This document shows, piece after piece, positions 1 through 8,197 of a stretch of DNA of 64,000 bases. This DNA is from Bradyrhizobium sp. 190 (GTDB taxonomy: Bacteria > Pseudomonadota > Alphaproteobacteria > Rhizobiales > Xanthobacteraceae), in assembly GCF_023073415.1 (NCBI RefSeq), contig NZ_JADPJL010000068.1, positions 248,001 to 312,000 of the forward strand, read 5' to 3'. The first letter of the stretch is position 1. Each line of letters opens with the position of its first letter. The notes beneath the pieces are model-generated. The model had not been told where the DNA came from, did not search any database, and worked only from the letters and a program-made list of their open reading frames with translations. The translations under genes and the position numbers were made by a program.

Positions 1-1054
1 GCTCCATCCGCACCAGGCATTCGTAGAACGCCGGCTGTCGCGAGCGCGCTTCGACCACCGGCTCGAACGCCGTGACGATGCGGCGCTCGTTGAGTGCGGT
101 GACGATCTCGTCGGTGACGCGGATGTTGACGCGACGCTGCGCATCGCGTTCGACATTCGGACGCCACAGCGAGAACGATCCGGCGCGGCGGCGCTTGGCG
201 CCATCGAGTGTTTCCTGGGCGCGATTGATGGCCTCATCGGCATTGCGGGCGTAGCGCGGGATGGTGATCGCGCCGATCGAGGCCGTCACCGAGACAGGGC
301 CGGATTTGGTCGGGATCACCTCGTCGCGGATTCCTGCCAGGAAGCGCTCGGCCGCGGTATTGGTGTCGTCGACCGTGCAGTTCCTCAAGATCAGCCCGAA
401 CTTGTTGCCGGAGAACCGGCCGAGCACGTCGCCACCGCGCAGCTTGGCGCGGATGCGTTTTCCGACCTCGGCGATCACGGCGTCTGCCACGTCGAAGCCA
501 AAGGCGTCGTTGACGCGCGCCAGATGATCGATACCGATCAGCATGAAGGCGGAGGACGATCGGAAACGCATGGTTTCTTCGATCGTTTCCGCCAGCGCAG
601 CGACCAGATGCGTGCGATTGAGTTCACCGGTCAGCGGATCGTGCCTCGAAAGCCGCATGAGCTGTTCGTCGCGGGCGTGGCGCTCGTTGTTGACGCGGAC
701 GATGCCTTGCGCGCGCACCGGCTTGCCGTCGGGCCCCGCAAACCAGCATCCGGTCTCCTCGATCCAGATCACGGGCGCCGAGGCCGCGGCACGAACGCCA
801 TATTCGATCCGGTAGGCGACGCCTTCGCCGCCCCGCGCCGGCGCCGATTGAGCGAGCGCCTCGGTCCGGATCGAACGGGAGGGCTCGATCAGCCCGGCGA
901 AGGCGGAGCCGCTGGCCAGCGCCTCCGCCGGAATGTCGGTGAAGACCGCGCCGGCATTGTCGCTCCAGTCGATGGTGTCCGCTGTCAGGTCCCAGAGGAA
1001 GGCCGCCTGACCTAGCGAGGCAAGGATGCTGGAGGCTTGCGGGACAGGGGGCAT
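1..1054 (-). CDS. PAS-like / degenerate GGDEF / EAL protein, 3' end beyond the window
   Basis: The minus-strand frame is open from an ATG at 1054 to the window edge, giving 351 visible residues. Residues 1-120 resemble a PAS sensor domain. A GGDEF domain follows at about 130-295, with RHDPLTGELNR at its start. The signature loop reads SGNKF at 215-219 instead of GGDEF, so cyclase activity is doubtful. An EAL domain begins near residue 310, where the usual EAL-L-R reads ECLVR at 345-349. GAGG seven bases before the ATG supports this start. The family makes or degrades cyclic di-GMP. Here the GGDEF half may be regulatory, as in many tandem proteins. The catalytic state of the EAL half cannot be judged because most of it is outside the window. 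Confidence 0.85.
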   Translation of the reverse strand, partial: MPPVPQASSILASLGQAAFLWDLTADTIDWSDNAGAVFTDIPAEALASGSAFAGLIEPSRSIRTEALAQSAPARGGEGVAYRIEYGVRAAASAPVIWIEETGCWFAGPDGKPVRAQGIVRVNNERHARDEQLMRLSRHDPLTGELNRTHLVAALAETIEETMRFRSSSAFMLIGIDHLARVNDAFGFDVADAVIAEVGKRIRAKLRGGDVLGRFSGNKFGLILRNCTVDDTNTAAERFLAGIRDEVIPTKSGPVSVTASIGAITIPRYARNADEAINRAQETLDGAKRRRAGSFSLWRPNVERDAQRRVNIRVTDEIVTALNERRIVTAFEPVVEARSRQPAFYECLVRME

Positions 1055-1284
1055 CGGGACGCCTCGATTCGGAACACCACCGGGTGATTCCCATCGCCTC
1101 AGGATAGTGGCTGTTTCGAACACGAGACTAGGCCAAGTTCATAAATAATCCGGAAACCACGTTTCACAGACTTCTCGGGCCCGGCAGGAACGAATCGGGA
1201 GGGAGCGGCATAGGACTTGCGAAGTCAGATCGCAGTGGGGCGTAATGTCCCAAAACGTGACAGTTTAGCCGGTTACGGTGTGCG

Positions 1285-1569
1285 ATGCTGGATATCGATG
1301 GATCAGACGAAATCTTGGACGGCGAGTTCGTCAACCTCGACGAACCGGCCTGCACCGAGCTGGTGCCGGTGACCCAGTCCGTGCACTGGTCGCAGAGACC
1401 GGTGCCGCGGCCCGATCCAACCTTCGTCGCGCAGCTGATCGCGACCGCCGACCGGGCGCCGCAAACCCGCGGCCTGAGGCGGGCTTCGCTGGCTGATGCG
1501 CAGACGGCCTACGGCGCCAGCCAGACCCGGCGGTCCGGCACCGGCTTCCGCACGCGGCAAACCATCTAG
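1285..1569 (+). CDS. Small conserved hypothetical protein (94 aa)
   Basis: This 94-residue acidic-to-basic protein has no signal peptide, membrane segment or domain that I can name. The central part (VPRPDPTFVAQLIATA, then APQTRGLRRAS) resembles short hypothetical proteins I have seen in Bradyrhizobium, which favours a real gene over chance. The third codon positions are strongly G/C. No clear ribosome binding site precedes the ATG. It stands alone between the GGDEF gene and a repeat element. No function can be assigned. Confidence 0.55.
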   Translation: MLDIDGSDEILDGEFVNLDEPACTELVPVTQSVHWSQRPVPRPDPTFVAQLIATADRAPQTRGLRRASLADAQTAYGASQTRRSGTGFRTRQTI

Positions 1570-1576
1570 CTTTTTG

Positions 1577-1631
1577 TTTTGACGCGTTTTCTTGACGCGA
1601 ACCGGGATCCACTTCGCTCGAAAACGCTATG
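1577..1631. repeat. Intergenic palindromic repeat, copy 1 (GACGCGTTTTCTT family)
   Basis: The sequence runs from GACGCGTTTTCTTGACGCGA through CACTTCGCTCGAAAACGC. A second copy lies at 37909-37962 with only a few differences. The parts GCGTTTTC and GAAAACGC are inverted relative to each other, so the element can fold as a hairpin. I recognise it as a common short repeat of Bradyrhizobium/Rhodopseudomonas intergenic regions. It sits between two convergent genes. Confidence 0.7.
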
Positions 1632-1633
1632 AG

Positions 1634-2380
1634 TCAGCGCTGAGGCGTGTCCGGCTTATCCGGAGATGGCGGAAAGCTTGGGCCGGGTTGCAGTCCCGGC
1701 GACGGAACCTCCGGTGACTGGACCTCCGGCGACGAGACTTCCGGTGAACGGGTTTCCGGCGACAGCGTTTTCGGCGGGGCGGCCTCGGGCACGACGGCGG
1801 GCTGCACCGGTTTCGGCTCGGGGCGATCCTTCAACACGGATTCGGCAACAGAGGCTGCGGGCGGTACCGATGGCGCAGCGGGCGCAGGTGCGGCGGCCGG
1901 CGCGGGATCGATTTGGGGCTCGGCCCGTGCCTCGACTTTTTCGGCGGCCTTTGGCGGAGGTTCAGCGGCTTTTGGCGGAGGTGCAGGCGCAGGCGCCGCC
2001 GTCACCGCAACTGCACGGCGGCGCGTTCGCAATGCAAGGCCGGAGAGGAAATCTACCAGCGACAATGCCGTCAGCAGGAAATAGGTCGAAGTGCCGAATT
2101 TCGGCCACAGCACGAATTCGGCAGCCGCCGCGCCGAACACAATCAGCGACAGCAGATGGTCAGTGAGATATTTCGCGCCGGGCCGCGCGCCTTTGATGAC
2201 TTCGGCGAGCAGCAGCAGGATACCGAGCGTGAGCAACACATCGCTCAGCGTCACCGCCCATTCCGCACCCGACATCAACGGCACCTTCACCAGCGGATCG
2301 GTGAACGAGACGTCGGGCATCAGGAAGACGATGATGTTGTAGATCGCGAGCGGAATCAGAAGCAGCGGAAAACCGACCAT
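1634..2380 (-). CDS. Four-helix membrane protein with proline-rich repeat tail
   Basis: The protein has 248 residues. Residues 1-20, 40-62, 75-95 and 97-117 are hydrophobic and look like four membrane segments. The C-terminal half (about 125-248) is low-complexity, made of Ala/Pro/Glu runs that end in SPE-type repeats (SPEVSSPEVQSPEVPSPG), and is probably disordered on one face of the membrane. AGGAAGG about 10 bases before the ATG fits translation. The next gene, rpmF, is on the same strand 133 bp upstream. I do not recognise a family, and the function is unknown. Confidence 0.7.
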   Translation of the reverse strand: MVGFPLLLIPLAIYNIIVFLMPDVSFTDPLVKVPLMSGAEWAVTLSDVLLTLGILLLLAEVIKGARPGAKYLTDHLLSLIVFGAAAAEFVLWPKFGTSTYFLLTALSLVDFLSGLALRTRRRAVAVTAAPAPAPPPKAAEPPPKAAEKVEARAEPQIDPAPAAAPAPAAPSVPPAASVAESVLKDRPEPKPVQPAVVPEAAPPKTLSPETRSPEVSSPEVQSPEVPSPGLQPGPSFPPSPDKPDTPQR

Positions 2381-2513
2381 GGGTATCGCGCCTTCCTAGA
2401 AAACCGGAATGTCCCCCGGCGAAGCATCGCTTCGCCTTATGGAACCGTTGGCCCACTCGTTGGCCAAATTCGGGCAGACGTCGCTAAAAGCGACGCCTTA
2501 TCCCCGAACCCGA

Positions 2514-2696
2514 TCAGGATTCCTTCTTTTTCAGCACCTGCCGGCCCTTGTACATGCCGGTCTTCAGGTCGAGGTGGTGCGGACGGCGCAGTTCGCCGGA
2601 ATCCTTGTCCTCGGCATAGGTCGGCTTCTTCAGCGCATCCGCCGAGCGGCGCATGCCACGCCGCGAGGGCGATGTTTTTCTTCTGGGAACGGCCAT
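2514..2696 (-). CDS. rpmF: 50S ribosomal protein L32
   Basis: The 60-residue basic protein begins MAVPRRKTSPSRRGMRRSAD, the conserved start of bacterial L32. It continues with RRPHHLDLKTGMYKGRQVL, the typical alphaproteobacterial form without the zinc-binding cysteine pairs. Length matches the family. GAGG seven bases before the ATG is a good ribosome binding site. L32 is a component of the large ribosomal subunit. Just past the stop, 2479-2495 is a perfect seven-base-pair hairpin that might help end transcription, though no T-run follows it. Confidence 0.97.
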   Translation of the reverse strand: MAVPRRKTSPSRRGMRRSADALKKPTYAEDKDSGELRRPHHLDLKTGMYKGRQVLKKKES

Positions 2697-2849
2697 AACG
2701 GTCCTCTAGGGGTGTTGTCGGAGGCATCGTCCGAAGTCGGACGGCCCAGCGCTGCGCGCACGGGCTGCGATGTCGATAAGGCCGCGCTTATAGAGGATGG
2801 GATGGCGTAAAGCTAGGCCAGCTTGCGGTTAAAGGGGCCGAAAATTGGC

Positions 2850-3635
2850 TCAAAAAGCACGATTTTCGCTCCAGCACCGCTGTACTGCGCCCGCCCGCGC
2901 CATATAGGTCCCCGCCAGGCGGCGTACGCCGGGGCCGGGATTGCGGGCGCTACGCCTGACGGGATTGGGCAGGATCGCCGCCAGCAAGGCAGCCTCGCGC
3001 GCCGAAAGCGAAGCGGCCGAGCGGCCGAAGGCGTAAAGGGAACCGGCTTCGGCCCCGAACTGCCCGGATGGCCCGAGCTCGGCGATGTTGAGATAGATTT
3101 CCAGGATCCGTTGCTTGGGCAGCACCAGATCGATCCACATCGCCAGCGGCAGTTCCAGCGCCTTGCGGACGACGCTGCGGCCCGGCCAGAGGAACAGGTT
3201 CTTGGCCACCTGCTGGGTGATGGTCGATCCGCCGCGGGCGGGCTCACCGTCCTCGGCATCGTCGATTGCATCCTGCAACGCGCCCCAATCGACCCCGCGA
3301 TGGCTGCAGAATCTGGCATCTTCGGAGCCCACCACCGAACGCGGCAGGTAGGGCGAAATCGCTTTGAGATCGACCCATTGCCGGGACATCGGCGCACCCT
3401 TGAGCCAGCGCCAGGCCATCAGCGCCGACACCGGATGGCCGGTTCGGTAGAACGGCGTCACCAGATAAGGCAGCAACAGCACCGCGAGCAGGATCAGCAG
3501 CAAAATTCGGACAATGCGCAAATTGGACGCTTCCGGTTCAGCCCAGGCCGGCCCGGGGCCCATGAATTGGCCCCACCCACGTGACATCTCCATGATATTT
3601 CGTGCGTTTTCCAGCGCTTTTGTGACCGGGGTCAT
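2850..3635 (-). CDS. mtgA: Monofunctional peptidoglycan glycosyltransferase MtgA
   Basis: MtgA polymerises lipid II into glycan strands at the inner membrane and lacks a transpeptidase domain. The 261-residue protein has one membrane anchor at about 40-62. A GT51 domain follows, with SEDARFCSHRGVDW (catalytic Glu in the first motif), RGGSTITQQVAKNLF, and the later EIYLNIAELG and AREAALLAAILPNP motifs. Length fits stand-alone MtgA. The ATG at 3635 has no obvious Shine-Dalgarno sequence, and an internal Met at about residue 15 is an alternative start. It is followed on the same strand by rpmF and is divergent from the prenyl synthase gene. A larger bifunctional glycosyltransferase is encoded at 54795-57014. 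Confidence 0.95.
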   Translation of the reverse strand: MTPVTKALENARNIMEMSRGWGQFMGPGPAWAEPEASNLRIVRILLLILLAVLLLPYLVTPFYRTGHPVSALMAWRWLKGAPMSRQWVDLKAISPYLPRSVVGSEDARFCSHRGVDWGALQDAIDDAEDGEPARGGSTITQQVAKNLFLWPGRSVVRKALELPLAMWIDLVLPKQRILEIYLNIAELGPSGQFGAEAGSLYAFGRSAASLSAREAALLAAILPNPVRRSARNPGPGVRRLAGTYMARAGAVQRCWSENRAF

Positions 3636-3697
3636 GGAATTGACGAAGCCGTTGCCATCAACGATTGTCCGGCCAAATTGATCTGGAGCTATTCTTA

Positions 3698-4618
3698 ATG
3701 ACGACCGCCACTGCCGATTTTACCAAACGCCTGGACCAGACCGCGGAGGACACCGAAGCCCTGCTGGCGAAGCTGTTGTCCGATACGCTGTTGCCCGACG
3801 AGATCACCCGGCCGAAGCGGCTGATGGACGCGATGCGCTATTCCAGCCTCGGCGGCGGAAAGCGGCTGCGGCCCTTTCTGGTGGCGGAAAGTTCCGCCGT
3901 GTTCGGTGTTCCGCGCGAAGCGGCCCTGCTGGTCGGCGCGGCGCTGGAGTGCATCCATTGCTATTCCCTGATCCATGACGACCTGCCGGCGATGGACAAC
4001 AGCGACCTGCGCCGCGGCCGGCCCACGCTGCACAAGAAGACCGACGACGCTACCGCGATCCTGGCCGGCGACGGCTTACTGACGCTGGCGTTCGACATCG
4101 TCACCCGCGACGAGATCCACAACGACGCTACCGTCCGCCTGCTGCTGACGCGGGCGCTGGCGCGCGCCTCCGGCATCGGCGGCATGGTCGGCGGCCAGAT
4201 CCTCGACCTCGCTGGCGAAGGCCGGTTCGGCGACCGCGAACCGGTCGACGTGGCGCGGCTGCAGCAGATGAAGACCGGTGCGCTGTTACGCTATGGCTGC
4301 ATCGCCGGCGCGATCCTCGGCCAGTCCACTCAGAGCGAGTATCAGGCGCTCGACGATTACGGCCGCGCGCTCGGCGAGGCCTTCCAGATCGCCGACGATC
4401 TGCTCGACGTCGAGGGCGACGCGGCGGCGCTCGGCAAGCTGACCGGGCAGGACGCGGCGCTCGGCAAGACCACCTTCGTCACCCAGCTCGGCATCGACGG
4501 CGCCAAGCAGCGCGTGCACGATCTGCTGGCGCGGGCCGATTCGGCCCTTTCAATCTTCGGGGCGAAGGGCGACGTATTGCGGGCAGCCGCGCGCTTCGTC
4601 GCGGAGCGCAAAAACTAG
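3698..4618 (+). CDS. ispA: Short-chain prenyl diphosphate synthase (farnesyl/geranylgeranyl type)
   Basis: This trans-isoprenyl diphosphate synthase condenses isopentenyl diphosphate with allylic primers to give C15 or C20 products for quinones, hopanoids or carotenoids. The 306-residue protein has SSLGGGKRLRPFL (substrate-binding Lys/Arg), the first aspartate-rich motif DDLPAMDN (with the two-residue insertion of bacterial IspA-type enzymes) and the second motif DDLLD. A longer reading from TTG at 3665 exists. ATG at 3698 is preferred because CTGGAG lies eight bases ahead and the protein then starts like relatives. Whether the product is C15 or C20 cannot be settled from sequence alone. Confidence 0.92.
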   Translation: MTTATADFTKRLDQTAEDTEALLAKLLSDTLLPDEITRPKRLMDAMRYSSLGGGKRLRPFLVAESSAVFGVPREAALLVGAALECIHCYSLIHDDLPAMDNSDLRRGRPTLHKKTDDATAILAGDGLLTLAFDIVTRDEIHNDATVRLLLTRALARASGIGGMVGGQILDLAGEGRFGDREPVDVARLQQMKTGALLRYGCIAGAILGQSTQSEYQALDDYGRALGEAFQIADDLLDVEGDAAALGKLTGQDAALGKTTFVTQLGIDGAKQRVHDLLARADSALSIFGAKGDVLRAAARFVAERKN

Positions 4619-4637
4619 CGCGAATCGAAGGCAGCGG

Positions 4638-5318
4638 ATGAGCAAGGAATTCGAAGAGCACCTTGTTCGGTTCCGCAATCTGCCGCTGCCGGTCCGCGTG
4701 ATCTACGGCAGGCCGCGCACCTTCGTCGCGCTCGCGGTCGGCGTCATCGCGTTCCTGCTGCTGCCCGGCACGCTGCGGCTGCCGACGCGGCTTGTCGTCG
4801 GCTGGGACGTATTCACCGCACTGTATCTCGTGCTTGCCTACATCATGATGCTGCGCTGCGACGTCGCCCATATCCGCCGCAGCGCAATGTTGCAGGACGA
4901 CGGGCGTTTCCTGCTGCTGCTGTTGACCGCGCTCGGCGCCTTCGCGAGCCTCGCCGCCATCGTGCTCGAGCTCGGCGCCTCGAAGGGCAACCCGGCCGGG
5001 CTGATCCTGGCCGCGGTGACGATCGTGCTGTCATGGGCGACCGTTCACACCGCCTTCTCGCTGCACTACGCGCACGAGTTCTATCGCGGCAACAAGCCTG
5101 GCGGCTTGCAGTTTCCGGGCGGCGACGCCCATGCCGAGGCTGATTACTGGGACTTCGTCTACTTCTCGTTCGTGATCGGCATGACCGCGCAGGTTTCCGA
5201 CGTCGGCATCACCGACAAGGTCATCCGCCGCACCGCGACCGTGCACGGCATCATCTCGTTCGTGTTCAACACCGCGCTGCTGGCATTGATGGTAAATATC
5301 GCGGCGAGCGCGATCTAG
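4638..5318 (+). CDS. DUF1345 family membrane protein
   Basis: The 226-residue protein has about five hydrophobic segments (roughly 28-46, 54-72, 92-113, 120-142 and 200-222). It carries the family hallmarks RCDVAHIRRSA, SWATVHTAFSLHYAHEFY and DYWDFVYFSFVIGMTAQVSD. It resembles DUF1345 proteins throughout. The biochemical role of the family is not established. It starts 19 bp after the prenyl synthase stop on the same strand, so the two may be co-transcribed. Confidence 0.88.
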   Translation: MSKEFEEHLVRFRNLPLPVRVIYGRPRTFVALAVGVIAFLLLPGTLRLPTRLVVGWDVFTALYLVLAYIMMLRCDVAHIRRSAMLQDDGRFLLLLLTALGAFASLAAIVLELGASKGNPAGLILAAVTIVLSWATVHTAFSLHYAHEFYRGNKPGGLQFPGGDAHAEADYWDFVYFSFVIGMTAQVSDVGITDKVIRRTATVHGIISFVFNTALLALMVNIAASAI

Positions 5319-5321
5319 CTC

Positions 5322-5376
5322 TCTGTCGTCCCGGCCTCGAATCGGGCCCCGGCCCCCTGCCGTCGAGACAGAGATG
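5322..5376. repeat. Degenerate GTCGTCCCGGC-type inverted repeat
   Basis: CTCTGTCGTCCCGGC at 5322 is followed by CGAGACAGAG ending at 5373, so CTCTGTC and GACAGAG are inverted. It resembles a decayed copy of the GTCGTCCCGGCCTTGAGCCG repeats found at 9821 and 12334. It lies between two convergent genes and could serve as a bidirectional terminator. Confidence 0.4.
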
Positions 5377-5409
5377 AGCCGAGGCCCCGGCGGGTTCACG
5401 CGGCTGCGG

Positions 5410-7194
5410 CTATGGGCACACGCCCGACATGATGGCGCCGAACGAGTGGCAACCCGTCGCACGTTCCTGGCCGGTAAGCGGCCGGCCTGAAGACGACACT
5501 CCCGCACCCGACGGTGTTTGAGAACGCCTGACAATAACCTGCCTTGGTTCCTGAGCTGGCCTTGCTTCGTAAACGCGCCGTGATTCCGGCCTTTCGCGCG
5601 TTGCCACCGGCTTCTTGGCGCGACGCTTCTCGCATTCATTGTCGTCGTTGAGGAACGAGCCCTCGGCGCAGACGACCTTGGTGCAGCGGTCGCCATCTGC
5701 CTGGAAGCCGTGTTCGCAGACCAGCGGGCAAACCCGCGACGACTTCAGCTTGATCGTGTCGAGCGTATCGACGCTGGCGACCTTGGTGTCGAGCTTGGTC
5801 CCGGCGTAGCGGTTGAACTGCGTCAGTGACCGCTGCGAGGCGTTATTCCAGTTGCCATCGGCGCTGCCGGTCAGGCAGCCGACGCGTCGCAGTTCCGCCT
5901 GCACCGATTTTGTGACGTCAGCCTGCGGCGGACCGGCAGCGAGGGCAGCCACGTTCACCGCCTTGTCCTTGTCAGCGGGTGCTGGGGCAGACGCCTTGTC
6001 GGCGTTGGCGCTTTCGCTGGCGACACGCTTCTGTTCGGCCGCGGCCGCCTGATCCTGCGCCACCTGCTTGGCCTTCTCAGCCGCGATGCGCGCCTGCTCG
6101 GCAGCTTTCGCTTCCGCTTCGGCCTTTGCCTGCTGCGACTTCCGGGCGCCCTCGGCGGCGAGCCGTGCCCGCTCCTGTTCGGCCAGCCGGGCCTTCTCGG
6201 TCGCGGCGACGCGGGTCTCTTCGGCGGCAACCTTTTCGAGCTGAAGCTTGGCAAGGCTGGCGTAGAAGCCGTCAGGGTACTGCGCTAGGAACGCATTGAG
6301 CGCGCTCTTGTTGCCGATCTGCAGCGCCAGTTCGTAATCGCGGCGGGCTTCGGCCTGCGCATTGACGGTGGGCGCGGCAGGCGCGGTTGCCGCCGCGGGC
6401 GCCGGGCGGGGCGCCGGCACCAGTGGCACGTCTTCGCCGCCCAGCGAACCGTACACAAAAGGTTCCTGCTTGTTGCCCGTGGTCTTGAGCACCTCGTCGC
6501 GGACAAAGCCGAAGGCCCGGCGCACGTCGAGTCCGGGCTTCGTGAGATGGTGCGACAGCGCTGATGTGAACGGGCTGTTCTTGCCGTCGCCATCGGCAGC
6601 CGTGGAGCCGGCCTTGGCCGAATAGGCAATCAGGACGTTCGGGCTGGTCGGCTCGACCTTGGCCAGGCCCTGCCCGATTGCGCGCGAAGCAACCGTGCGC
6701 TTCATGGTCCGGGCGAACGGATTGTCGCGGCAGGCGTCAAGAATCACCAGGCGCAGCTTCTTGGCCGGCTCGATCGCGATCAGGATGCGGTCGAGCGAGA
6801 GGCCTTCGTCGTAGATGTCGGTGTCGCGTTCCAGCCGCGCATCGACGGGGATCAGGTAGTTCGCGCCGTCCACCTCGATACCGTGGCCGGCGTAATAGAC
6901 CACCGCGATATCGGCATCGCGCGCGCGGTCGGCGAAGTCGCGCAGCGCGCGGCGGGTCTCGGCCGCCGGCAGGTCGCGGCGGGAATCGACGACATCAAAG
7001 CCTGCGTCTTTCAGCGTCGACGCGATCTTGGCGCTGTCGTTAATGGGATTGGCCAGCGGTGCGACATTCCTGTAGGCGGAATTGCCGAGCACCAGCGCCA
7101 CGCGCTTCTCGGCAAGGGCCGGCTCGCTCACCAGCAGGAGGGTGGCGGCTGCAAGTACCCATCGGCACAATTTTAGCGATCCAGACATCATCAT
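5410..7194 (-). CDS. Secreted caspase-like (peptidase C14) protein with coiled coil and Cys-rich end
   Basis: The 594-residue protein starts with a signal peptide (about 1-28, cleavage near SEPALA). A caspase-fold domain spans about 30-250, with catalytic His in YYAGHG and catalytic Cys in DACRDNPF, both intact. Residues 330-420 are an Ala/Glu/Lys/Arg-rich probable coiled coil. A later segment (QAELRRVGCLTGSADGNW) resembles a peptidoglycan-binding-like repeat, followed by a Cys-rich stretch (CPLVCEHGF, CTKVVC) and a basic tail. Three ATG codons stand in a row at the start and GGAGGA just upstream suits the second or third best. Such proteins are frequent in rhizobia, and their substrates are unknown. 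The neighbouring genes give no functional hint. Confidence 0.85.
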   Translation of the reverse strand: MMMSGSLKLCRWVLAAATLLLVSEPALAEKRVALVLGNSAYRNVAPLANPINDSAKIASTLKDAGFDVVDSRRDLPAAETRRALRDFADRARDADIAVVYYAGHGIEVDGANYLIPVDARLERDTDIYDEGLSLDRILIAIEPAKKLRLVILDACRDNPFARTMKRTVASRAIGQGLAKVEPTSPNVLIAYSAKAGSTAADGDGKNSPFTSALSHHLTKPGLDVRRAFGFVRDEVLKTTGNKQEPFVYGSLGGEDVPLVPAPRPAPAAATAPAAPTVNAQAEARRDYELALQIGNKSALNAFLAQYPDGFYASLAKLQLEKVAAEETRVAATEKARLAEQERARLAAEGARKSQQAKAEAEAKAAEQARIAAEKAKQVAQDQAAAAEQKRVASESANADKASAPAPADKDKAVNVAALAAGPPQADVTKSVQAELRRVGCLTGSADGNWNNASQRSLTQFNRYAGTKLDTKVASVDTLDTIKLKSSRVCPLVCEHGFQADGDRCTKVVCAEGSFLNDDNECEKRRAKKPVATRERPESRRVYEARPAQEPRQVIVRRSQTPSGAGVSSSGRPLTGQERATGCHSFGAIMSGVCP

Positions 7195-7518
7195 GACTCC
7201 TCCGGAGTCTCGTACTTTTTTACCACACCGGCCTGCCTACCAGAAGCCGCAGCCCGGCTTTGTGAGTTAAGTCACGATCCACGCGGACGTGAATTGTGCC
7301 CTTGTCATCTTAGTCAGGCGAACTGGCCGGGAGGTTCGGCCGTCGCCAATGCCGTTTCCGCCCCGGTTCCCGGATCAAACCACGGCCGGTGGCAGCGCCC
7401 GCAGGACCCACGCATTCTTCGGCAGCGATGCGAGCGTTCGCCTTTTCTCAATAGCGCAACCAGCCGGTTCATGGCTTAATTCACCTCGAACAATTCTTCT
7501 TTTGCTGGGAGATAAGCC
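7195..7518. other. Divergent intergenic region, no gene recognised
   Basis: These 324 bp separate the divergent caspase-like and NTF2-like genes and should hold both promoters. Short plus-strand frames exist but have no recognisable product. I could not identify a convincing operator or RNA element. Confidence 0.5.
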
Positions 7519-7893
7519 GTGAGCCCTGACCGATCGTCCGTCGAAGCCGTGGTCAAGAATTATTTCGATGGCCTTTATGAGGGCGATGCCGACAAGCTCG
7601 GCGCGATCTTTGACGCCACCGCCGATTTGCGCTGGCTGGAGAAAGGCGAGTTGCAGGTTTTGACCGTGCCGGACTGGCTCGATCGCGTGCGCAAGCGGCC
7701 CTCAGCCAAGGCTGAAGGCAACCCGCGCGAGGATTTCATCGTCACCATCGACCGTTCCGACGATCAGACCGCCTTCATCAAGGTGCGCTGCCAGTTGCCG
7801 CCGCGCTATTTCACAGATTATCTGGTGGCGATGAAACTGCGCGACGGCTGGAAGATCGTCTCGAAGTCCTACCGCTACGATCTGCGCGAGTAA
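7519..7893 (+). CDS. NTF2-like (SnoaL/lumazine-binding type) small protein
   Basis: The 124-residue protein shows the cone-shaped NTF2 fold pattern: an N-terminal helix pair (VEAVVKNYFDGLYEGDADKLGAIFD), then strands ending in YLVAMKLRDGWKIVSKSYRYD. It resembles putative lumazine-binding or DUF4440-like proteins that bind small hydrophobic ligands or act as tiny enzymes. The start codon is GTG at 7519, preceded by GGGAGATAA. No partner gene is adjacent, so the ligand is unknown. Confidence 0.75.
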   Translation: MSPDRSSVEAVVKNYFDGLYEGDADKLGAIFDATADLRWLEKGELQVLTVPDWLDRVRKRPSAKAEGNPREDFIVTIDRSDDQTAFIKVRCQLPPRYFTDYLVAMKLRDGWKIVSKSYRYDLRE

Positions 7894-7900
7894 CAACCAC

Positions 7901-8107
7901 TCAGGCTTGCGCACCTGACGGCGCTGCCGCCGCGCCGCCGCTGCGGCGGCCAAGGTTGCCGCGGATCACGCGCATCACGACGGCTGGTTGCAACAGCCGC
8001 GTCGGCGGCGCCTCCAGATTGGCGACCTCGAGAAAGACGATCGCCAGCTTTGCGTCGCAACGCGCGGCCATGTGCAGCTTACCGATATACCAGTTGATGA
8101 AGCGTAC
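7901..8107 (-). pseudogene. C-terminal remnant of a probable FAD-dependent oxidoreductase
   Basis: A minus-strand frame ending in TGA at 7901 encodes about 68 residues with strongly biased, gene-like codon use. The peptide (FINWYIGKLHMAARCDAKLA, then VANLEAPPTRLLQPAVVMRV) resembles the last segment of FAD-dependent monooxygenase/oxidoreductase proteins. The resemblance stops near 8107. Upstream the frame is GC-rich filler without a flavin-binding domain, and it runs into the antiporter gene on the other strand. I read it as the 3' stump of a deleted gene. The family match is from memory and needs a search. Confidence 0.45.
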
Positions 8108-8197
8108 CTTCGGCGGGCGCGGCCCCTCGCCCCTCGTCCGTGAGCGCGCGCCCTCTCGCATTGACCCCGCGGTTTTTCCCTGCGAATGGGGGCGATC

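Noticed and set aside
7289..7522. 77-codon plus-strand ORF upstream of the NTF2-like gene
   Set aside because: Composition is random-looking, there is no ribosome binding site, and it overlaps the promoter region.
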